Shown piece by piece: positions 1 to 5,161 of a DNA stretch of 5,161 bases (its first letter is position 1; every line of letters starts with the position of its first letter). The DNA is taken from positions 1-5,161 of the forward strand of contig JBJTYE010000067.1 of NCBI GenBank assembly GCA_046082625.1, in the 5' to 3' direction. The stretch is from Casp-actino8 sp046082625 (GTDB lineage Bacteria; Actinomycetota; Acidimicrobiia; Acidimicrobiales; Ilumatobacteraceae). The position numbers were made by a program, and so were the translations under genes. The notes beneath the pieces were generated by a model. That model was not told the origin of the DNA. It saw only the letters and a list, made by a program, of their open reading frames with translations, and made no database searches.

Positions 1-471
1 CCGGAGACCCGCTGTCCGACGGTGCGGGTGGTGGCGTGCGCGTTGCCTCGATTCCCGCGCACCGTCCTGCACGGATCCGATCATCCGATCGCCGACCTGG
101 TGGCGGCCTCGAGCGCCGTTCCCGGGATGTTGGCCCCGCACCGGGTGGGCACCGTGCGGTACGTGGACGGGGGAGTGCGGTCCATGGCCTCGATCGACCA
201 CGGCGCCCCGGCCCGCAAACTGCTGGTGGTCCTGCCTCTGTCGGGACCGATGTTCGGTCCGGCGGGTCGACTGATCGAGCGACGCATCAGCAAAGAATTG
301 GCCACCTGGAGGGCCGTCAATCCGTCGGGAGAAGTGTTCGTGCTCCGACCCACCGAGGAGATCGCAATGCTGGCGCGGCGTCCCGATCAGCTCTTCGATC
401 CCTACAAGGCCATGCGCTGTTACGAGTTGGCCTACAAGGAAGGCGTCGCTTTGCGGTCACACTGGATGTGA
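1..471 (+). CDS. Patatin-like phospholipase, C-terminal part (5' end outside window)
   Basis: Patatin-family serine hydrolases cleave acyl chains from phospholipids or other lipids with a Ser-Asp dyad. The visible part holds the Asp half: the AASSAVPG stretch (about nt 106-129) followed by YVDGGV, whose Asp codon is at 166-168. This matches the family pattern of a small-residue helix followed by DGG. The nucleophile motif GXSXG and the oxyanion motif GXGXXG lie N-terminal to this and must be left of the window, so the GTG at 22 is not taken as the start. The frame is open to base 1. After DGG comes a tail with a short run of positively charged residues (LIERRISKE) and a Tyr/Lys-rich end (DPYKAMRCYELAYKEG), as in RssA-like bacterial patatins. 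It ends at TGA 469-471, 13 bases before the stop of the convergent protease gene. Family assignment is fairly sure; substrate and localisation cannot be seen. Confidence 0.82.
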   Translation, partial: PETRCPTVRVVACALPRFPRTVLHGSDHPIADLVAASSAVPGMLAPHRVGTVRYVDGGVRSMASIDHGAPARKLLVVLPLSGPMFGPAGRLIERRISKELATWRAVNPSGEVFVLRPTEEIAMLARRPDQLFDPYKAMRCYELAYKEGVALRSHWM

Positions 472-484
472 ACCGTTGCGAATT

Positions 485-1660
485 CTACGACCAGGTTCCG
501 AGGTTCAGGAGCAAGTTGGGTGAGCCAGGTCCCGGGTTGCCCACGGTCGCGGTGAGAGCGCGACCGGTCAATGCGCTCGCCACCTGAGCCGGGGTCCAGG
601 AGGTGTTCGCCCCGAGCAGTAGTGCCGCCACTCCGGCTACATGAGGTGAGGCCATCGACGTTCCACTGATCGTTCGAGTGGCAGTGGTCGACGTGTTCCA
701 GGCCGACGTGATATTGGTTCCTGGAGCGAAAATGTCGAGGCAGGCGCCGTAATTCGAGTAGGAGGCCCTGGCATCGTTGGATTGGGTGGCCCCCACCGTG
801 ACCGCCGAGGGCTCTCTGGCCGGTGATGCCGTGCAGGCATCGACATTGCTGTTTCCGGCGGCGACGACCACTGTGACTCCGGCAGCGACCAATTTCCGAA
901 CGGCATCGTCGACGGACGCGCTGGCACCGCCTCCGAGACTCATGTTGGCGACCGCAGGTTTGACATGATTCCTTGCCGTCCAATCGATACCGGCGATGAC
1001 GCCGGACCAAGTTCCCGAGCCGCGGCAGTCCAGCACCCGGACCGGAACCACCGAGGCGGACTTGGCGACCCCGAATGCCGTCCCAGCAACCGTCCCGGCA
1101 ACATGGGTGCCGTGCCCGTTACAGTCGGTCGTCCCGCGCCGGTCCTTGATGGAAGAAAAACCTGGCTTGACGCGGCCGCTCAGTTCGACATGGCCCGCGA
1201 GAATGCCGGTATCGATGATGTAGGCGTTCACACCGGAACCTTGTGAGTCCGGGTACTGGTACGTGCCGTTGAGCGGCAAGTTGGCCTGATCCACACGATC
1301 GAGGCCCCACGTCGCCCCGGATTGGGTGATGGTGGCCGATGCGGTCACGATGCCATCGGGCTCGACACGGGCCACGCGGGGATTGCGAGCCATGGATTGA
1401 GCGGCCGATGCCGTGAGTTCGATGGCCATGCCTGGAAACACCGTCTCGTAGACGAAGGACACCGAGTAGTTCTGGGCTCGCATCCGCGCCACTTCGGCTC
1501 GGGGGTCGGTGCCGTCCACGAAGGTAACGATGTAGGTGGATCGGACCGTGGATTTGTCCGTGGAGTTGGCCGTCACTGGGCTGGCGGCCAAGGAAGCGGC
1601 CCCGAGGGTCAATCCGAGCGTGAGTCCGACGAATTGACTGGAACGGCGGCTTCTTCCCAT
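485..1660 (-). CDS. Secreted subtilisin-like serine protease, family S8, aqualysin/proteinase K type, without C-terminal accessory domains
   Basis: A 391-residue preproprotein of an extracellular endopeptidase. Residues 1-31 are a Sec signal peptide (RR near the start, a hydrophobic stretch, possible cleavage after VTA). Residues about 41-106 are an inhibitor I9 propeptide that acts as folding chaperone and is removed autocatalytically; the mature enzyme probably begins near residue 110, before WGLDRVDQ. The catalytic triad is Asp150 (IIDTGI), His183 (NGHGTHVAGT) and Ser335 (GTSMASPH), with oxyanion Asn270 (AAGNSN). Cys180/Cys212 and Cys276/Cys307 have the spacings (32 and 31) of the two aqualysin I disulfides. 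The protein ends shortly after the catalytic fold, with no extra domain. Compared with its neighbour it has two more residues before Cys180 (IKDRRGTTD). I chose ATG 1658-1660 because it gives MGR plus a normal signal peptide. An in-frame ATG at 1733-1735 would add 25 non-signal residues and overlap the upstream gene. There are 16 bases to the upstream paralog's stop. No strong Shine-Dalgarno is present. Confidence 0.93.
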   Translation of the reverse strand: MGRSRRSSQFVGLTLGLTLGAASLAASPVTANSTDKSTVRSTYIVTFVDGTDPRAEVARMRAQNYSVSFVYETVFPGMAIELTASAAQSMARNPRVARVEPDGIVTASATITQSGATWGLDRVDQANLPLNGTYQYPDSQGSGVNAYIIDTGILAGHVELSGRVKPGFSSIKDRRGTTDCNGHGTHVAGTVAGTAFGVAKSASVVPVRVLDCRGSGTWSGVIAGIDWTARNHVKPAVANMSLGGGASASVDDAVRKLVAAGVTVVVAAGNSNVDACTASPAREPSAVTVGATQSNDARASYSNYGACLDIFAPGTNITSAWNTSTTATRTISGTSMASPHVAGVAALLLGANTSWTPAQVASALTGRALTATVGNPGPGSPNLLLNLGTWS

Positions 1661-1667
1661 GCCTGAA

Positions 1668-1673
1668 AACCTA
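1668..1673 (-). promoter_or_regulatory. Possible -10 box for the shorter protease gene (leaderless start)
   Basis: Read on the minus strand this is TAGGTT, fitting the TANNNT pattern of actinobacterial -10 elements, and it ends 7 bases before the ATG at 1660. That distance is what a leaderless transcript starting at or near the A of ATG would need. A similar box stands before the paralogous gene. No -35 hexamer is recognisable, and the box lies inside the short gap and the last codons of the upstream gene, so cotranscription with that gene is the main alternative. Confidence 0.25.
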
Positions 1674-1676
1674 CGG

Positions 1677-3386
1677 TCAGCGGGTGGTGAAGCGCCACCA
1701 CGTGCCGGAATCAGCGACAGTTGTCCCGTCGGCATTCACAGCGCGCACCTGCCAGTAGTACACGGTGCGGGAGCGCAGCGAACTGGCGACCGCTGTTGTA
1801 CTCGAGCCGACGTTCGACCAGGTCGAACAGAACGTCGTGGTGTTCAAGCACACCTGGTACGAGACCGCACCAGCGGACGCTTGCCAACTCAGAGCCAGCG
1901 ACGTACGTGAGACGCCCGTGGTGCCGTTCGCAGGTGACAGCTTGTTGAACGCACCAGGAACCACCGAGGGAGGTTGCACCGTGAGTGTCATGGACGTCGA
2001 GATCGTGACCGGAGGGGTCGCGCTGTCGGTGACCGAGACGTTGAGGGTGTAGGTCGTGGCCACCCGCGGGGTTCCGGAAATGACGCCGGCGGTGGACGCA
2101 CTGAGCCCGCTGTTGGCGGTGTCGAGGCCCGTCACCGTCCACGAATAGGGGGCCGCTCCTCCCGAGGCTTGCAGAGTCTGCGAGTACGAGACTCCGACAC
2201 GTCCCGCCGGAAGCGATGTCGTGGAGATGGCCAGCGCCTGGGGGGTCGACGGATCGGGGCTCGAATACAGGAGGCGATTCGGGGATCCGGTGCCGGGCGA
2301 TGTCACCACACCGGTCGTGGCCGCTCCGATGATGTCCGCGGTCACTTGAGCCGGAGTCGCCGACCTCTTCTGTCCGAGCAGGACGGCCGCCGCTCCGGCC
2401 ACGTGCGGTGATGCCATGGACGTTCCGCTGATGGTGTTGGTGGCAGTGGTCGAGGTGTACCAGGCCGACGTGATGCTGCTACCAGGGGCGAAGATGTCGA
2501 GGCAGGTTCCGTAGTTCGAGAAGCTGGATCGCGCATCGGTGTTGGTCGTCGCTCCGACGGTGATGGCCGAGGCGGCGCGGGCCGGTGAGGAGTTGCAGGC
2601 GTTGGCGTTGCTGTTGCCGGCGGCCACCACCACGGTGACTCCGGCAGCGACCAGTCTGTCCACCGCCTGATCCATCGTGACGTCCGCACCTCCGCCCAGG
2701 CTCATGTTGGCCACGGCGGGTTTGACGGCATTGGCCGCCACCCAATCCATCCCGGCGATGACGCCACTGGTGGCCCCGCTCCCATTGCAACCGAGGACCC
2801 GAACCGCTACCACCGTGGCCTGCTTGGCCAGGCCATAGGTCGTGCCGGCGGTGGTTCCAGCCACATGGGTGCCGTGGCCGTTGCAGTCTTCGGTGTTTCC
2901 ACCGAATGCATCGAAGCCCTGACGCACTCGACCGCTCAGATCCGTATGCGTGGAAAGAATGCCGGTGTCGATGATGTGGATCTCCACCCCGGCTCCCGGC
3001 GATGGCGGATAGTCGTAGATCGAATTCAACGGAAGTTGACGTTGATCGACGCGATCCAGTCCCCAGGTGACCGGAGACTGCGAGTCGGCAACGGTGACCA
3101 CACCCTCGGGTTCGACCAGACTCACCCGAGGATTCCGGGACAGCGCTTGGGCCGCCGAGGCCGGGAGCTCCACGGCCACCCCTGGGAAGAGGTTCTCGTA
3201 GACGTAGCGGACTGCGAAGTTCTGGGCCCGCAAGGCGGCCGCCTCGGCCCGGGCATTGGTGCCGTCCACGTAGGTGACGATGTACGTGGACCGAATTTCG
3301 GGGACCGCCGAGGCGTTTCCCCAGGTCAGGGTGAGCGAGCCGGCGACGAGGCCAAGGGCGGTCAGAGAGATCCTTGCCCGGCCCAT
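1677..3386 (-). CDS. Secreted subtilisin-like serine protease, family S8, aqualysin type, with C-terminal Ig-like and fibronectin III-like domains
   Basis: An extracellular endopeptidase of 569 residues from the ATG at 3384-3386. An in-frame TTG at 3393-3395 would give 572; residue numbers below use the TTG count. Residues 4-30 are a signal peptide ending GNASA. Residues about 36-101 are an I9 propeptide, with the mature start probably near 103. The catalytic domain runs from about 110 to 380, with Asp143 (IIDTGI), His174 (NGHGTHVAGT), oxyanion Asn261 and Ser326 (GTSMASPH). Cys171/203 and Cys267/298 match both aqualysin disulfides. After SPNRLLYSS, where aqualysin's catalytic domain also ends, residues about 387-474 form a putative Ig domain of He_PIG type (LPAGRVGVSYSQTLQASGG, then GVISGTP, then VSVTDS). 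Residues about 477-572 form a fibronectin III-like domain (LSWQAS, YYWQVRAVN, WWRFTT) with a close Cys516/Cys523 pair. Such domains often bind substrate or surface; the aqualysin precursor also has a removable C-terminal region, so processing is possible. Paralog of the gene immediately downstream. Confidence 0.94.
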   Translation of the reverse strand: MGRARISLTALGLVAGSLTLTWGNASAVPEIRSTYIVTYVDGTNARAEAAALRAQNFAVRYVYENLFPGVAVELPASAAQALSRNPRVSLVEPEGVVTVADSQSPVTWGLDRVDQRQLPLNSIYDYPPSPGAGVEIHIIDTGILSTHTDLSGRVRQGFDAFGGNTEDCNGHGTHVAGTTAGTTYGLAKQATVVAVRVLGCNGSGATSGVIAGMDWVAANAVKPAVANMSLGGGADVTMDQAVDRLVAAGVTVVVAAGNSNANACNSSPARAASAITVGATTNTDARSSFSNYGTCLDIFAPGSSITSAWYTSTTATNTISGTSMASPHVAGAAAVLLGQKRSATPAQVTADIIGAATTGVVTSPGTGSPNRLLYSSPDPSTPQALAISTTSLPAGRVGVSYSQTLQASGGAAPYSWTVTGLDTANSGLSASTAGVISGTPRVATTYTLNVSVTDSATPPVTISTSMTLTVQPPSVVPGAFNKLSPANGTTGVSRTSLALSWQASAGAVSYQVCLNTTTFCSTWSNVGSSTTAVASSLRSRTVYYWQVRAVNADGTTVADSGTWWRFTTR

Positions 3387-3394
3387 GAGGGACA

Positions 3395-3400
3395 AAACTA
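3395..3400 (-). promoter_or_regulatory. Possible -10 box for the longer protease gene (leaderless start)
   Basis: On the minus strand this reads TAGTTT, 8 bases before the ATG at 3386, within a short GTAG/TTTT-like stretch that also precedes the paralogous gene. No Shine-Dalgarno lies between it and the ATG. The box overlaps the alternative TTG start at 3393-3395, so if it is a promoter, that TTG cannot be the start. I see no -35 element, and the match is short, so this is tentative. Confidence 0.28.
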
Positions 3401-3480
3401 CCGGATCGGTGACTTTGGGGGCCTAATCCCTCGGGGTGAATTTCGACGAATGCTCAGTTGTACAGGAACGATGTGGCTTA

Positions 3481-3496
3481 TCCGGGGGTCCCCGGA
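3481..3496 (-). terminator. Possible hairpin after the DUF305 gene
   Basis: An inverted repeat, tccggg and cccgga around a four-base loop, begins 8 bases past the TAG stop of the DUF305 gene. An overlapping alternative pairing ggtcc/ggacc exists at 3488-3499. The stem is short but very GC-rich. No T-run follows it in the minus direction, so it would be a non-canonical terminator, or a processing or stability element at the end of the copper operon. The rest of the gap, to 3387, shows no clear operator or second hairpin. Confidence 0.35.
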
Positions 3497-3504
3497 CCGA
3501 TGGT

Positions 3505-4029
3505 CTAGAAGCCTTGGAGCAGATCGATCTCGGCCGTCTGGGCTGCGATGATCTCGGCGGCCAGGGTGGCGATGTCCTCGTCCTCGCCGTCCCGTTGCAC
3601 CGTTTCGGCCATCTGGATGGCCCCCTCATGGTGGGCGATCATGGCGGCGATCCAGGCTCGGTCGAACTCGGCCCCGATGAGCAGGCGGAGGGCGTCCAGA
3701 TCCTCCAGGCTAAGCATGCCGCTCATCATCGACGAGTGGTCCACGCCGTCATCCGCCGTCAACGATTCGTTGCGCGCTTCCAACCACGCCTTCATGAAGG
3801 CGATCTCCGGATCTTGATTGCCTTTGATCTGCGCGGCCAGCTCCTTGATGGCCTCCGAGGCCCCGGCCGCTGGATTCAGTGCCAGATCCGACAACTCGAT
3901 GGCCTGCTCGTGATGAGGGATCATCATCTGGGCGAACATCACGTCGGCATCGCTCGACGAGGACGACGAGCCGCAGGCCACCAGGGCCAACGGTGTGCAC
4001 AGCAGAGCAATCCGATGCTTGGTCTTCAT
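3505..4029 (-). CDS. DUF305-family lipoprotein, probable copper-associated envelope protein
   Basis: A 174-residue exported protein. The N terminus MKTKHR plus a hydrophobic stretch ends in a lipobox LVAC, so Cys19 should be lipidated and anchor the protein outside the membrane. A flexible GSSSSSSD linker follows. The rest is a DUF305 (ferritin-like helical) domain with an internal duplication: MMIPHHEQAIELSDLA at about 35-50 and AMIAHHEGAIQMAETV at about 129-144. Each half has an HH pair (His39/40, His133/134) with Met residues one and two helical turns away. Between the halves lies a His/Met cluster (His98, Met101, Met102, Met105). These side chains suit Cu(I)/Cu(II) binding, but DUF305 biochemistry is not firmly settled, so copper is inferred mainly from context: the gene follows a CopC-CopD fusion by 19 bases on the same strand. 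The start is well supported by a strong Shine-Dalgarno. Stop TAG at 3505-3507. Confidence 0.9.
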   Translation of the reverse strand: MKTKHRIALLCTPLALVACGSSSSSSDADVMFAQMMIPHHEQAIELSDLALNPAAGASEAIKELAAQIKGNQDPEIAFMKAWLEARNESLTADDGVDHSSMMSGMLSLEDLDALRLLIGAEFDRAWIAAMIAHHEGAIQMAETVQRDGEDEDIATLAAEIIAAQTAEIDLLQGF

Positions 4030-4034
4030 GTCCT

Positions 4035-4040
4035 ACCTCC
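4035..4040 (-). promoter_or_regulatory. Strong Shine-Dalgarno of the DUF305 gene
   Basis: The minus strand reads GGAGGT with a five-base spacer (AGGAC) to the ATG at 4027-4029. It lies wholly in the 19-base gap after the CopC-CopD stop. This fixes the start codon and argues for translation from a shared operon transcript. The two protease genes in this window lack such a site. Confidence 0.8.
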
Positions 4041-4048
4041 GGTGTCGA

Positions 4049-5161
4049 TCACGAGAACGATGCAGTGACGAGAGCCGCCGTCACCGCGAGCACCACTCCC
4101 CCTGTGGCCACCTCGATGGTGGCCGCCTTGGTCACTTCACGCAACTTCTTCTCCATCAGATTGGGATTGTCTTTCGTTCTGGCCGCGATGCGCCGCCGAT
4201 TCATGTCGCCCAGTCGCAACATGATCGCCACCACGATCAACTTCAACAGCAGCAGACGTCCGTGGCTCTGGGAGAAGAGTGTGGTGATTCCTCCGTGCAG
4301 TCGCAAGGTCTGGATCACGCCGGTCACGATCAATGCGATCACCGCGAGCCTGGCCACCCGTCCGTAGCGTTCGAACGACCGCCAGAGATCCTTCGGATCC
4401 AAGAGGGGCGCCACCAGCAGAACGAGCACGGCCAATCCACCGAGCCAGACCGCCGCTGCCGCCAGGTGCGCGGTGTCGGCGGGGATACCCAGGATCGGCC
4501 AGGCTCGCGATCGCGAATGTCCGGTGTAGGCCTGCGCGAAGGCGTACAACCCGGCGGCGGCCAGAACCAGACGTTGTTCGGACACCGTGGGGCGGCCACG
4601 CATGACGGTCATGAGCTGGTAGCACAGCACGCCACCCAGCACCGTGCGCACGAACATCATCGAACCCGGCGTGGTGTCGAAGACGTCGGCGAGGTGAGAC
4701 AGGGCTCCGATGATCGAGGTCCCGAACACGTCACCGAGAAAGATCAGCATCTGCAGAAGGGGCACGACCACCAATGCGCCGGCGATCACCTTCAGCACGG
4801 CGCGGTCGCGCAGGGCGGCGAAGACGCCTTCCACGATGTAGAGATCGCTCACCAGCAATCCACCCAGTGCCATGAGTGCCACGAATCCGAAGAGGCGCAG
4901 GGCCCAGCGCACCGGTTCGGGAGCCGGATCGCCGGGATCGGGTTCGGTCGCGGCACCATCGGCCAGAACTCCGGAGAGATCGACGCCAGTGCCTACGGCG
5001 AAGGTCACCCGCCCGGAGATCACGTGTCCGTCGACACTCACCAACCGCCAACGGGCCGTGTAGGCGCCGGTGAGTCCGGGGGGCAGCGTGAAACTGATCA
5101 CCGATGTCGAGGCACCGTGCAACGGAGGCGCCAAGGTGGTGATCGTTCCGTCGGGTCCCAC
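4049..5161 (-). CDS. CopC-CopD fusion, copper transport/resistance membrane protein (N terminus outside window)
   Basis: Visible are 370 residues of a protein open to the right edge; the first codon in the window is GTG and is taken as an internal Val. Residues about 1-57 are the end of a CopC domain (beta-sandwich, outside the membrane), with the typical YTARWRLVSVDGH...GRVTFAVG. Asp44 and His46 of DGH correspond to Cu(II) ligands of CopC; the N-terminal His ligand would lie outside the window. A Pro/Asp/Glu-rich linker (about 60-83) leads into a CopD membrane domain with about eight hydrophobic segments (near 86-110, 122-145, 168-187, 197-212, 228-253, 268-286, 301-317, 351-369). CopD hallmarks are YTGHS (His215), DTAHLAAAAVWLGGL (His232) and GRLLLLKLIVVAIML followed by NRRR. 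Fusions of this kind (YcnJ-like) are known in Gram-positive bacteria and are implicated in copper uptake or tolerance. Stop TGA 4049-4051. It is the upstream partner of the DUF305 lipoprotein gene. Uptake versus resistance cannot be decided from the sequence. Confidence 0.91.
   Translation of the reverse strand: MGPDGTITTLAPPLHGASTSVISFTLPPGLTGAYTARWRLVSVDGHVISGRVTFAVGTGVDLSGVLADGAATEPDPGDPAPEPVRWALRLFGFVALMALGGLLVSDLYIVEGVFAALRDRAVLKVIAGALVVVPLLQMLIFLGDVFGTSIIGALSHLADVFDTTPGSMMFVRTVLGGVLCYQLMTVMRGRPTVSEQRLVLAAAGLYAFAQAYTGHSRSRAWPILGIPADTAHLAAAAVWLGGLAVLVLLVAPLLDPKDLWRSFERYGRVARLAVIALIVTGVIQTLRLHGGITTLFSQSHGRLLLLKLIVVAIMLRLGDMNRRRIAARTKDNPNLMEKKLREVTKAATIEVATGGVVLAVTAALVTASFS

Noticed and set aside
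36..587. Plus-strand open frame of 183 codons
   Set aside because: It lies out of frame over the patatin-like gene, is Arg/Gly/Pro-rich as expected for a GC-rich shadow frame, and has no recognisable domain.
432..1010. Minus-strand open frame of 192 codons
   Set aside because: It is a shifted frame within the shorter protease gene; its Arg-rich composition and lack of motifs mark it as a shadow.
1661..1735. Longer N terminus of the shorter protease, starting at ATG 1735
   Set aside because: It would put 25 non-signal residues before a normal signal peptide and overlap the upstream gene by 59 bases; the MGR start at 1660 matches the paralog.
485..3386. Protease pair as part of a defence or lanthipeptide/toxin-maturation system
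   Set aside because: There is no precursor peptide, ATPase, modification enzyme or transporter nearby, and both enzymes have the standard aqualysin precursor layout of secreted degradative proteases.
3442..3450. Short inverted repeat ttcg-a-cgaa in the gap as an operator
   Set aside because: A four-base arm is too short to stand out from chance, and no second copy was seen.
2865..3551. Plus-strand open frame of 228 codons
   Set aside because: It is antisense to the protease propeptide and catalytic region, which has full family motifs; the antisense product resembles no protein and reflects GC-rich codon bias.
3436..4068. Plus-strand open frame of 210 codons
   Set aside because: It is antisense to the whole DUF305 gene, which has a lipobox, HH motifs and a strong Shine-Dalgarno.
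5159..5161. GTG at the right edge as start of the copper protein
   Set aside because: The CopC domain would be cut in half and lack a signal peptide and the N-terminal His ligand; the frame is simply open to the window edge.

Overview
The window is GC-rich (by eye about 60-65%) with densely packed genes. It fits a high-GC Gram-positive bacterium: there are Sec-exported aqualysin-type proteases, a lipoprotein, and a fused CopC-CopD copper protein. An actinobacterium, perhaps of the Acidimicrobiia type, is my best guess. This rests on protein style and base composition only and is low confidence. I see no tRNA, rRNA, CRISPR, insertion sequence, attachment site or phage gene.

Layout: (1) 1-471, plus strand: the C-terminal part of a patatin-like phospholipase, cut by the left edge. 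(2) 485-1660 and 1677-3386, both minus strand: two neighbouring, clearly paralogous secreted serine proteases of family S8 (proteinase K/aqualysin type). Transcription reaches the longer one first. It carries two extra C-terminal beta-sandwich domains (an Ig-like He_PIG domain, then a fibronectin type III-like domain). The shorter one stops right after the catalytic domain. (3) 3387-3504: a 118-base gap with a possible hairpin and little else. (4) 3505-4029, minus: a DUF305 lipoprotein with paired HH motifs. (5) 4049 to the right edge, minus: a CopC-CopD fusion with an intact C terminus and its N terminus outside the window.

The genes form two functional groups. The CopC-CopD fusion and the DUF305 lipoprotein are 19 bases apart, with a strong Shine-Dalgarno sequence in the gap, and look like one copper-handling operon at the cell envelope. 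The two proteases form a second unit, probably for extracellular protein degradation. They arose by an old tandem duplication, followed by gain or loss of the C-terminal accessory domains. The patatin-like gene converges on the protease pair with only 13 bases between the stop codons and shows no functional link to it.

I did not find a convincing undescribed system. The points most worth a second look are the divergent protease pair, the similar TANNNT-like boxes just upstream of both protease ATGs with no Shine-Dalgarno (possible leaderless transcripts), and the DUF305/CopCD pairing.
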